The position numbers and the translations under genes were made by a program. Shown piece after piece: positions 35,800 through 45,782 of a DNA stretch of 64,000 nt. This DNA is from Mesostigma viride (lineage: Eukaryota > Streptophyta > Mesostigmatophyceae > Mesostigmatales > Mesostigmataceae): positions 5,231,414 to 5,295,413 of the forward strand of contig RPFO01000175.1 in NCBI GenBank assembly GCA_009746045.1, in the 5' to 3' direction. The notes beneath the pieces were generated by a model, which did not search any database, was not told the origin of the DNA, and worked only from the letters and a program-made list of their open reading frames with translations. How positions within the stretch are numbered: position 1 is the stretch's first letter; each line of letters opens with the position of its first letter.

Positions 35800-36101
35800 T
35801 ACGACGTGAGGTAGAACTGCGTGGGTGCCACCGCCTTCCCCACTCACGGGACAAGGCGGCTTCCCCACCAGTCCTGCTCACCTTCCCCTCGACCCGTGAG
35901 GACATTAGCAAAGGTTCCTTTCTCGTCGCAAGAGGCTGCACGACCTCACCTGGACGCTGGCTGGACGACGACCTGAACCCCGCTCAGCAGCAGCAGCGAC
36001 GCGACCTGTGGCCGGAATACCTCCGCCACAAGCAGGACCCCCAGAAGCCCATGCACAAGGTGTATTGGAGGGGCAGGGGCCTGATGATCAACCACAATTG
36101 A
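35800..36101 (+). pseudogene. L1-type ORF1p-like (Transposase_22) fragment
   Basis: The frame read to the stop at 36099-36101 contains, in order, CHRLPHSRDKA, PVLLTF, a helical segment, DDDLNPAQQQQRRDLWPEYL and VYWRGRGLMIN. This order (HRxG-like motif, hydrophobic strand, D-L-T/N-P followed by R-rich helix, then a short basic strand) is that of the C-terminal half of LINE-1 ORF1 RNA-binding proteins. The upstream RNA-recognition part and any ORF2 are absent from the neighbourhood, so this is a truncated copy. It is surrounded by the dispersed repeats described here, which may belong to the same element. Confidence 0.6.
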
Positions 36102-36424
36102 TGTGGATGCCCCGTGCGGGCTAGAATAGCTATTAGCCCTAGCTTAATTGTATCCATTGGTAGTCACTGCCGCCATGGCAGCCATGCTTAGAATGTTTGC
36201 TGAGCTGTGCCACCATATACCTAGTCACGTGCACCGCTAACACACGGTACACAACCAGCCATAGCCTTAGCTTAGTCCGGCCTTGTACAGCCATGCTACG
36301 TCCTGGCTATGCTCAGATTACTTGCCGGCACGCAACCTCCGGCCTTGTTATGATATGCTCACATGGGTCTTATAATTGCACCGGCCCACAGATCTTGCCG
36401 GATCGTTTACCGAGTCCGATTGCA

Positions 36425-36540
36425 GCCGTGGCATGCCTTTGTGGCATGAAGGAGAAAGGGGCCGGTCTCTGCCCTTTCTTCCTGTTGTGCACACACAGGG
36501 ATCAAAAGCACTTCGTTGCTCCGTGACTCCCCAACGGGAG
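36425..36540 (+). repeat. Dispersed repeat, copy of 35270-35410
   Basis: See the partner at 35270-35410. This copy is followed directly by an AT-rich TTCAATTAATATATAACG stretch and then the half copy (36597-36621) of the ~45-bp dispersed repeat. Confidence 0.75.
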
Positions 36541-36787
36541 CACGAGTTCAATTAATATATAACGTACGTGATATGTACGCGACATAATTTCTGGCCGGCC
36601 TGCGCTGGTTGTCTCCTTGATAAGCTAGCGACACATGAGCCAGATCGAGCTAGGCGCTACCTTGTCGAGTTGAGCAGTACCTATCTAGAAGCTAGCTAAT
36701 ATTTTAAGATTTTGGTAGATTAGATTAGAGTTAGCTTAGTTATAGTAAACCCGTCCCCACCCTCCAGGGCAATGGAATACGTACTAC

Positions 36788-37048
36788 ACCCCCCACTTTG
36801 ACGATTCCCAGGTTGAAGATCTTGAGACCCTGGATTTTGAAATTTTTTGTTTAAGATCCCAGGGCTGGTTTTGGCAAAAGATCTTAAAGTAGGCACCAAA
36901 GGCTGCTAAGTTGCGGTCAGTGGTACGCGAGGAGGGGTTTGTGCCTACTTCATGTTTAAGATTGTCGACCCTGGATTCGATTTTTGGTTTAAGATCGCAG
37001 CCCTGGGTATGTTGGTAGGACCCCAGTCTTAAACATCAGGGGGGGGTG
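36788..37048. mobile_element. Small insertion element (261 bp) with TAC target duplication
   Basis: It interrupts a reverse-oriented copy of repeat family R. Compared with the uninterrupted copy at 52090-52145, the target TAC is present once there and on both sides here (36785-36787, 37049-37051). The ends are ACCCCCC...GGGGGGTG, short inverted repeats. Inside are two ~50-base direct repeats containing CCCTGGATT and TTTAAGATC. A 3-bp duplication suits PIF/Harbinger-type elements, but their usual target is TWA, so the class is uncertain. Confidence 0.75.
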
Positions 37049-37059
37049 TACATGATCTC

Positions 37060-37970
37060 CCAACGGATCGAGTCGTGTTATAATTAATTTTTTTTTTTAA
37101 AAAATCTATAAGCTAATTAAAGTCACTTCTGGGCTTCAAGGGCGCCCGCACCGGCCTCCCTCCTTCTCATTGTGTGGCTGACAGGTGTCGGAGGCTCCTT
37201 CATCGGCCTCCACCACGTTCACGACGCAGTCACGTGCTTAATTAATTGGGGCCTTCCACGTGGGTTTGCGTACGCTGGGTTAATTCGATGTAACCAATGT
37301 TAATTGGGCACGCTGGTCACTGTAACGGTCACTGTACTGTAAAATTGTCTAGACCAACCCTATTTTCCTGACCAATTTCTAGGCTGTGACCAACTTCCTG
37401 TGATATGGCGTAAAGTTAATATGGGGATGTGGGCAACTGGTCCGTGATCACGTTGTGAGCTACTACGGGCGCTACTACGTACTTCGGCAACGACACCAAT
37501 TTCGGCTTGTCCTAGCCCCAAAAGGTGGGACAAGCCGAAATATTGGTTTCGACCGCCCAGCCAAACGTACGGACAGATCTGAACTCTTTGAAGAAATTGG
37601 TGACCAGCGTGGAAGGGTCCTGACCTGAAATCGGAATACGGTGCCCCAGCGTGGAAGGGTCTAGCTGGATCAACGAAATAGATCGTACACCCCTAAAAAA
37701 AATTGGTCCGCAGCCAGCTTGGAAGGCCCCTAAATTCATCAATTGTTCCATGTGGGCTCTAAAGAACTTGATATAGTCAACATTGTAAAGAAGAAACCTT
37801 TTTTGTCCGACATGACATATTTATTACATAGTTCATGTTGATTACGTGTCCTTCCCACTCGACTGTACTGATCGAGGACTTATAAATGCTCACGTAACGC
37901 TGTTACATGTTAATTAATTCCACTCATGTTTGTAACTACCAAATAGTAGGAGAAAACAGTAGAAGTCGCT
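37060..37970. other. Intergenic, no gene seen
   Basis: Between the inserted element and the 3' end of the first LRR gene. It contains an AT-rich run at 37080-37120 and no coding signal on either strand. It probably includes the LRR gene 3' UTR. Confidence 0.5.
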
Positions 37971-37976
37971 ATCCGC

Positions 37977-39773
37977 CTACTTGTTGTGCATCATCTTCAT
38001 TGCATTATTGAAAAAGCTGATCACACCGCCATTGAACGAGATCACGATGCACTTGTCGTCGTCAATCGACCCGAGACTGGTGTTCGTTACGCCATCACAC
38101 CCGCTGACGTTCAGCAGCTGCAGCCGGGGGCACCCCTCTACCAGCAGCCTCACGCTCTCATCCGTGATGCCGCAGTTGGTCATGTTGAGCTTTCTGAGCC
38201 GAGGGCAATGTTTCGCGATCAACGCGACGGTCCTGTCCGAGATATCCGAGTGGGACACGTTGATCTCCCACAGCTGCCCCCCTCTTGTCTTGATAAACGC
38301 CGCCAACTCCTTGTCCTCAAACAGATTCGCCTCCGCGCCGAGCACGCGCAGCTTCGCCGAGTATCGACCAATCGCGTCGAGCGAGTCACCCGCGACTGCC
38401 ATGACCGCCGACGCCGCGTCCAGGAACTCCAGCTCGGGGCACCCCTCCGCCAGGTCCACCACGCTCTCCTCGTCACCCAGCTCACAGTGCCCCATGTTGA
38501 GGTACCGAAGGCCATGACAATAGTCCGCAATCGATTTTATACTGGCATCCGAGATGCCCGTGCTCTTGACACTCAATGCTCGCAACGTCCCCCCGCAGCG
38601 CTCCGCCACCTGGACGACGCTGGCATCCGTGACACGGGGACACCCGCCGACCGCCAGGTGGCGCAACGTCGTGCAGTTCCTCGCGATCTCCTCAATGCTT
38701 GCGTCCGACACCTTCCTGCACCCGCTCACGTCCAGATACTCCAGCCCGCCCCCGCAACGACCCGCGAGCGCGCTAATTCCGGCATCCGTGACCTTTGTAA
38801 ACTCTAAATTTAGACGGCGGAGGCCCGGCCCCCGCACCGTCACGAGCGCCAGCAGTCCCTCATCCTTGATCCTCGTATGCCCCGCGTCGAGCCTCGTCAA
38901 AGCCGGGCAGTTCTCCGCAACCATCTTAATCTTGGCATCCGACACGTCCTCACAGCCCTGCAGCCCCAGGTGCTCCAACAACGGGCAGTGACGGGCGACC
39001 GCAGCAATGGCCCGACTGGTTGTAAACTCGGGCACGGTAAGGCACCGCAGGCCCGAGCCGCGCTTACGCACAAACGCAACGATCGCGTCATCCGACACGT
39101 TGGTTGACATGTCCATGCACAGTTCTTGAATCTGACAACAGTACCGTGCCACCGCGGCCAGGCTCTCGTCCGAGACCTCCTTGCAATTACTGACCGCTAG
39201 CCGCCGCAACCCCCGGCAAAAACGGGCCACGGCGATAATCCCCTCGTCGCCGACCTTGCACTCGGACAGGTCGAGGCTCTCCAGCCCTCGGCAGGACCGC
39301 GCGAGCGTCTCCAGATCGCCGTCCCAGACCCCTTTGCAAGCCGCCAGGTTAAGCTCCCGAAGCCCACGGTAACGATCCGCGATGTCCTCTAAATATAGCT
39401 TCCCCGAAACAAGCAGGCGCTCGGGGCCAACATAGGGGTAGACGAGCGAGAACTGAACGCGGTCACAGTCCCACAGCATCTTCTCATGGTCCGCTCGTAG
39501 CCCAATGCTGAGAGCCGTCACGTTGGGGCACTTGGGCATGAGCCAGGCCAGGCCGTCGGATCCGGTCCCGCCACCGTCGGTCGAGAGGTCATCGCCAAAG
39601 AGTTGCGTGACGTGCAGCAGCGATTCGTCGACCGCAGACAGGAAGGAGCGGCATGTGCGGCGGATCCGGACGCGGTCGATGATGGGGAGGGATGCCACGA
39701 TGTGGACGCCCACGCCACGGAGGGCCATGACCTCGTCCAGGGTGACCATGGGGGGAGGTGAAGGGGGGAGCAT
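37977..39773 (-). CDS. F-box-like / leucine-rich repeat protein (AMN1/FBXL type)
   Basis: An intronless frame of 598 codons, ATG at 39773, TAG at 37977-37979. A second Met nine codons in (MVTLDEVMALRG) aligns with the paralogue's start and may be the true one. Residues ~10-60 form a degenerate F-box (VMALRGVGVHIVASLPIIDR, RRTCRSFLSAVDE). From ~130 to ~570 there are about 16-17 cysteine-containing LRRs of 23-27 residues (LRxLxVSxCxxVxDxxL), the AMN1/FBXL2 type. Such proteins usually act as substrate receptors of SCF ubiquitin ligases; that role is inferred from family. The end (CIVISFNGGVISFFNNAMKM) matches the paralogue's final HLILSGG segment. The paralogue is at 41701-43572, divergently oriented. 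Confidence 0.92.
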   Translation of the reverse strand: MLPPSPPPMVTLDEVMALRGVGVHIVASLPIIDRVRIRRTCRSFLSAVDESLLHVTQLFGDDLSTDGGGTGSDGLAWLMPKCPNVTALSIGLRADHEKMLWDCDRVQFSLVYPYVGPERLLVSGKLYLEDIADRYRGLRELNLAACKGVWDGDLETLARSCRGLESLDLSECKVGDEGIIAVARFCRGLRRLAVSNCKEVSDESLAAVARYCCQIQELCMDMSTNVSDDAIVAFVRKRGSGLRCLTVPEFTTSRAIAAVARHCPLLEHLGLQGCEDVSDAKIKMVAENCPALTRLDAGHTRIKDEGLLALVTVRGPGLRRLNLEFTKVTDAGISALAGRCGGGLEYLDVSGCRKVSDASIEEIARNCTTLRHLAVGGCPRVTDASVVQVAERCGGTLRALSVKSTGISDASIKSIADYCHGLRYLNMGHCELGDEESVVDLAEGCPELEFLDAASAVMAVAGDSLDAIGRYSAKLRVLGAEANLFEDKELAAFIKTRGGQLWEINVSHSDISDRTVALIAKHCPRLRKLNMTNCGITDESVRLLVEGCPRLQLLNVSGCDGVTNTSLGSIDDDKCIVISFNGGVISFFNNAMKMMHNK

Positions 39774-41700
39774 GGCGGGGGGAGCTATGGGTGGAGGGGT
39801 GGCCGCACTGATCGGGTGGATGATGGCGTGGCAAGTGATGGGTGTGTATCCGGGGGGTTGACCTGCATGCAGATGGCCGCATGAGCGCGTCCAAGCATCA
39901 CGCCGGCCAGAATCAGAATGAAGACGTCAAATTGAAGAAGCTAGAATGGAAAAGGTTAGAATGAGTAAGTTAGAATGTGAGTGGAAGCAAAGCACATGCA
40001 CTAACCAGAAAACCTGACTCAATGAAAAATTGCAACATATGGGTGATGCAATCACCGCAACGCGCAAGACGCATCTATCCTATTTAAACCCGAAACAGCA
40101 ACGTTAGGGGTACAGAGCAGGCAATCACGTGGAGCAGCGCCTCTATCGGCTTGTTTTTGTTTGTCGCAACACACGGTTGGTACTGCTTCCACATAAGCTA
40201 GATTCTACCTACCCACGACTGGTAAATGACGGTGTACAACGAACACGATGTGGCTGGTATAGTGATGAGGTCACCACGCTTTTGACCGATCAGACTGAGA
40301 ACATTGCGGGAACAATATCGCCAACTGAAATTATGAACTGGATGTCATATCGCCAACTGGAACTGTGAACATTGTCCTTCCCGGGGCACTTCAGAAAGGT
40401 TCGGTACGCGCCCCAAGTGATCGGGATTCCTAGATGACAGGACAAAGGGCATTCGAGCATATCATAACAGAACGCAACCCGGCAATCTCGGCGACCATGC
40501 AAACCGCTTGCATGGTTTATCCAACCTACCTACCCGGAATGAGATAGCCAATAATGCGCACCAGCGCAGGTTGCGTCACCGAAAGCGCCTCCCTGCCGCG
40601 TTCGTAACAAGACGTGTTGAAGTGTGCTGCGACTATTTGCACGAGCGCGACAGGCCAGGAATATCGACGATGCAGTAAACCATGGCCGAAGCTGCTTCAA
40701 CCAGCAGAATTCCTCATTCCTCCCCATGCAGGTCACGAGTCACGACTCATGTGTCGTGTATTATCCTGGCGCGCAGTGTGCGGCATCAGGCCTGCGATTC
40801 GCGCGCATAATTTTGCCGTTTTGTTTCTACGTACGGTCTTTCCCAAGTGGCCATGCAGTGGCTTGTTACAAGAAGGTCTTTACTATTTTTTACTACGGTT
40901 TATCCTAGTAACTACGTCTAATTTTTCATCTGCTGGCAAAATGCTAAAGAATTCGGCGGGAGACTTCCCGCCAGAAACCGCTCGGTGCTTACGCTCACGT
41001 AAGATGCATTAAGATACCGTAAATCTGCACGATCTAGATGCACAGGGGTTCACGGCAGCACGTTGGAGGTGAACAGTGACACATTTTGTTGTGCTACGCG
41101 AGAGGCAAGATTTTAGGGCACGCACAAGCCAAAAGAAAGGGCTTAAGCTTAGCATATCACTTTGTGGCTGAATGACGCGAATGTTGTAACCTTGCCTCTT
41201 CTGGTTTGCCCAGTGGAGGGTCGTCATAACTGAATCTGGTTTGTTAGAGTTTATTGAAAACCGGACGGTGATTGCTTATACCAAGGCCTGTGAGCATTGT
41301 GGGTCATCGTGGGTTACGACGTTACTTGTTGGATTTGCGGAGTCCGTGCACAACGCTTCTTGGTAGCCTCCTGCGTGTTGTGACCAGTCAGACTCGCTCA
41401 AGCCTGCGTGACCAGCAATGCCTCCAATGTAGCGGCCTGTGCTAAACCACGCTTGACTGAAACGAGCTGTCTCTAGTAAACCAGGGGCGTCTTCCCCTTG
41501 GCATTATAAGCTTGTCTGTAAGGAAACTCGGCTGGCTAGGCTTATAAATTATCAAGGTATACTCGCTTGTTGACCCGGTGAGGACGCATGGGTGCTGAGT
41601 TGCGTTTTACTTTGTCGGAATCGCCATCCAAAGAGCCGACTGTGCCCGCTTGAGTCCTTCAGCCTTACCGTCTTCAACCGACGCCCCCGCATATTTTACA
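39774..41700. promoter_or_regulatory. Upstream region between divergent LRR paralogues
   Basis: About 1.9 kb separates the two start codons. Nothing coding was recognised. A TATTTAAA box-like word occurs at 40080-40087, pointing away from neither gene unambiguously. It presumably contains both promoters. Confidence 0.45.
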
Positions 41701-43572
41701 ATGGCGTCCGAGCGCACCCTGGACGAAGTGATGGCCGTCCCTGGCCTGGGCGCCCAACTGATGGGCTTGCTCCGAATCCCCGACCGCGTGCGGCTGCGGC
41801 GCACGTGCCGTTCGTTCCTGTCCGCGGTGGACGCGTCTTTCCTGACCTTGACCGATATTTTTGGCGAAGATACCGCCCCCGAGGGTGCCCGTCCCACCAC
41901 CGCTGGTCTAGCCTGGCTGATAACGAAGTGCCCCGCATTGACCGTCCTGAGCGTGGCGTCACGGGCGGTGCACGAGGCACCCTGGCAGGAGAGGGAGAGC
42001 GTGCGCACCACGCTAGAAGGGACTTGGGTCGGCTCCGACTGGCCGCTCTCGCGCACTGGGCTCACCCTGGAGGGCATCGCGGCCAACTGCAAGGGGCTCA
42101 CCTACCTCAACCTGGCGGACTGCAAAGGCGTGACAGATGCCGGCATCGTGGCGCTCGCTCGTTCCTGCCGGGGGCTGCAAGCCCTCGACATCTCCAAGAG
42201 CCAGGTCGGGGATGAGGGGGTGGTGGCCGTGGCGCGGTCCTGCCGGGGGTTGCGGCGGCTAGCGGTCAGCTATTGCAAGCACGTGTCGGACGACAGTGCC
42301 GCGCAACTCGGCAGCCGATGCAAGAGGCTGGAGCAGCTATTTTTGGATTTCACTGTTGTGACGGATGAGAGCATTATCGCGGTCGCCGGCGGGTGCCCCC
42401 ACCTGCGCCGGCTCACCGTGTCCGAGCACGTGACGGATGACGGCATGTCCGCGGTCGCGCGCCATTGCGGGCGGCTGGAGCACCTGGGTGTCTGGGGCTG
42501 CATGGGAGTGACCAACGATAGCATAATGCGGATCGCGGAGAACTGCCAGGGTCTCACGCGCCTCGACGCCGCTTATTCTGACGTCGGGGACGAGGGTCTT
42601 CTTGTTCTGGCCCAGATGTGCGGCGGCCTGCGCCGACTGGATCTGTCCAACACGTCGATCACGGATGAGGGTCTTGTGGATGCGGTGCAGGCAGGTCTGG
42701 GGCGGTTGGAGTATCTGGACGTGGAAGCGTGCTCGGGGGTGTCGGATGATGGCATCGAGGAGGTCGTGAGGAAGTGCGCGGCGTTGCGCCACCTGTCGGT
42801 CGCGGAGTGCACCGGCGTTACGGATGAAGGGATCCGGGCGGTCGCTGAGCATGTGCGAGGGATCGAGGGGCTGGTGATACGCGAGACCCGGGTCACGGAT
42901 GAGGGCGTGAGAGCGATTGCTGCCAAGTGTCACGAGCTCAGGTACTTGGACATGGGTGGCTGTGATGGGGTGGGTGGCAAGGCACTCGCCGCGGTGGCCA
43001 AAGGGTGCCCGAAATTGGAGTCGTTGGACCTGAGGGCGACCAGGTGCGTGACGAAGGCTTCAGTGGCGGCGATCAGCCATTATTGCAAAGGCCTGCGTGC
43101 GTTTGGTGCGTTGGAGACTCCGTTGACGGACGACCACGCTGCGAAGCTGATCAAGGAGAGGGGGAGCCAGCTGTGGGAGCTGGCGTTGAATTTAACGTAT
43201 GTCACGGATAAGACGATCGACCTGGTGGGCCAGCTTTGCCCGCGGCTGCGCAAGCTCTCGGTGGGCGGGTGCATGTTGACGGACGAGGGAATAAGGGTGC
43301 TGGCGACGCGCTGCAAGGGGCTGTCTCTGCTGGACGTGCATCAGTGCGGCGTGACGGACGCGATCACTCCCTTGTTTGATGGGGAGAGATGCCATCTGAT
43401 TCTCTCCGGGGGGATGATGCGCTGCAAGGGGCTGTCTCGGCTGGACGTGCATCAGTGCGGCGTGACGGACGCGATCACTCCCTTGTTTGATGGGGAGAGA
43501 TGCCATTTGATTCTCTCCGGGGGGATGATCAACTTCGGGGGCAGCGATGATGATGGGGAGCCCAGCGATTAA
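41701..43572 (+). CDS. F-box-like / leucine-rich repeat protein (AMN1/FBXL type), paralogue
   Basis: An intronless frame of 623 codons. ATG at 41701 is the first ATG; the frame above it is open but has no ATG. The N-terminus MASERTLDEVMAVPGLGAQL, then PDRVRLRRTCRSFLSAVDAS, matches the degenerate F-box of the gene at 37977-39773. LRRs of the Cys-containing AMN1/FBXL type follow (LTYLNLADCKGVTDAGIVAL, LEYLDVEACSGVSDDGIEEV). Identity to the neighbour holds repeat by repeat, so the pair arose by an inverted duplication of a whole gene. A 111-bp in-frame tandem duplication near the 3' end (43311-43532) adds 37 residues that the neighbour lacks. The likely role is an SCF substrate receptor, from family only. 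Confidence 0.92.
   Translation: MASERTLDEVMAVPGLGAQLMGLLRIPDRVRLRRTCRSFLSAVDASFLTLTDIFGEDTAPEGARPTTAGLAWLITKCPALTVLSVASRAVHEAPWQERESVRTTLEGTWVGSDWPLSRTGLTLEGIAANCKGLTYLNLADCKGVTDAGIVALARSCRGLQALDISKSQVGDEGVVAVARSCRGLRRLAVSYCKHVSDDSAAQLGSRCKRLEQLFLDFTVVTDESIIAVAGGCPHLRRLTVSEHVTDDGMSAVARHCGRLEHLGVWGCMGVTNDSIMRIAENCQGLTRLDAAYSDVGDEGLLVLAQMCGGLRRLDLSNTSITDEGLVDAVQAGLGRLEYLDVEACSGVSDDGIEEVVRKCAALRHLSVAECTGVTDEGIRAVAEHVRGIEGLVIRETRVTDEGVRAIAAKCHELRYLDMGGCDGVGGKALAAVAKGCPKLESLDLRATRCVTKASVAAISHYCKGLRAFGALETPLTDDHAAKLIKERGSQLWELALNLTYVTDKTIDLVGQLCPRLRKLSVGGCMLTDEGIRVLATRCKGLSLLDVHQCGVTDAITPLFDGERCHLILSGGMMRCKGLSRLDVHQCGVTDAITPLFDGERCHLILSGGMINFGGSDDDGEPSD
43311..43532 (+). repeat. 111-bp in-frame tandem duplication in LRR gene
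   Basis: Copies 43311-43421 and 43422-43532 differ at only about two or three positions (CTGTCTCTG/CTGTCTCGG, CCATCTG/CCATTTG). Each encodes one LRR plus the terminal DGERCHLILSGGM segment, so the protein gains 37 residues and has two copies of its former C-terminal module. Confidence 0.97.
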
Positions 43573-44545
43573 TGTAGGGACAAGTTCGAAGGCACGTTGA
43601 AGCCAAGCTATGCGTGAGAGAAGAGAGGGGAGGGGTTAGGTTGCCAGTAGCGAACGAAGAAGCTGGCTAGCAGTGATAGGGAGTGGCCATGCTGGCCAGC
43701 TCATCATCAATTAGGTAATGGATCTAGTGCACTTCATTAAGCTGCTTCTGCATTCATTGGTAAGGGGTAGAATGTGTACTACTATGTAATTAGGTACCTC
43801 TGCCCGGCTTCTGCATTCCATAATAATATGATGGTACATTACCCCTGACGTGTCCATGTCTACATCGTGTCTATGTCAACGATCGACAACCAGCGCTGGC
43901 CAGAAACCTGGAGAATCCGGCCCATGGTAGCTCGGGCCTGCTGTACATATATTATCCGCGCGTTTGTCGAGTCGTTAATTCAGGATGATATTGGATCGAA
44001 ATGAATTAACGGAGGTGGAAATGTGTAGCTTTGTACGTTAATTATAAATTATGGCTGGCTAACCTTCAGAGCAAGACCCTAGACAGTTAAGCTAAAAAAA
44101 TAATTAAACTCGTGTGATCAGTGCGTGTCTACATGCTTGAAAATGTAAGAAAGCACAGCAGTGAATGAAGCTTGAGAACCTCCGCACCATTATTATTTCC
44201 GAAGAATCTGCGGAGCACTCTGGTAATGTGCGATCGCTGTTGACTTGTGGGCTGTACCTTTATTTTCAGTGTCCACATCGACTGTTTTGATCTATAAATT
44301 ACTATAGTAACACTGCAGCTAGCAAGCCTGCAGCAGCTGGCAGCAGCCGTTGGTCAATTTAATCCCAGTCTTGTGGTGGCCATTGCTACCAAAACTGTGG
44401 AGTGGAGATGTTGAGACGAAATCCTGTATGCTCCCGAAGTTGCTCCAGAAAATCGGAGGAAGGAGGCTGTGCCTGCATAGGCACCTGCAGCGCAGAGCAC
44501 ATAGGTCACACATACATGCAGAGGCCACAAGGGTTTGGTAGGGGT
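43573..44545. other. Intergenic, no gene seen
   Basis: The LRR gene 3' flank, moderately AT-rich with TTAATTATAAATTA-like stretches at 44030-44110. No coding signal, RNA gene or array. Confidence 0.5.
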
Positions 44546-44548
44546 TTG

Positions 44549-45200
<652 letters not shown>

Positions 45201-45299
45201 AGTCAAGCATAGCCAGCTGCACATTGAATGGACACCACTCATTGCACTGACAACACCTGGGGCGGGCGGCTTTGTGTCCTCCTCGGTCGCCTTACATAA

Positions 45300-45662
45300 C
45301 ACCCGTTAAACGCTTTATACCCTAAACACTTTTATGACCAGAGGTTGCCTTACATGAGATCAGCACAAGCTAGTAACTTGGATTGTGACCCAATACAGCA
45401 GGCACTAGCAATACAATGGCAAGCTTCCTTCCAACACCTCGCGAAAAAGTTTTCCAAGCATTTACGCTTTGAAGATTTGCCATCACTGAGGTATGCCATA
45501 CGACAGCACACACAAGGATACGAGATGCAGGGACAGTCACTACATTCCACCCCTGCCACATCTTTCTCAGCTGTACTTGCGAGATTGGCTGCCGTTGGTA
45601 AGCCTAAGCCTACAACATTGGGAGGCATGATCCAAGAGTGCGTGGGCGGTGAAGTTAGATGA
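45300..45662 (+). pseudogene. Orphan coding-like fragment
   Basis: The frame is open from 45300 and ends at a TGA (45660-45662), ~120 codons. It reads like a real protein: ALYPKHFYDQRLPYMRSAQA, then a helical segment HLAKKFSKHLRFEDLPSLRY and a GMIQECVGGEV end. It has no start codon near its beginning and a stop just upstream, so it would be a last exon or a truncated element gene. It lies opposite and just beyond the 3' end of the BTB-cyt b5 gene and directly after the purine tract. I do not recognise the family. Confidence 0.4.
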
Positions 45663-45782
45663 AATATTAGTATGGACGTGTAGGCCCATCCCCCAGGAGT
45701 GCCATAAGGAATGGTACAGAGAAATTACAGCCAAGTTATAGCAACCACGGCACCGGTAGTACCAACGCATAACTATCCTTAC

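Noticed and set aside
38554-38991. Long plus-strand frames inside the minus-strand LRR gene, and minus-strand frames inside 41701-43572
   Set aside because: Antisense shadows caused by high GC and regular LRR codon patterns. The sense frames carry the LRR consensus.
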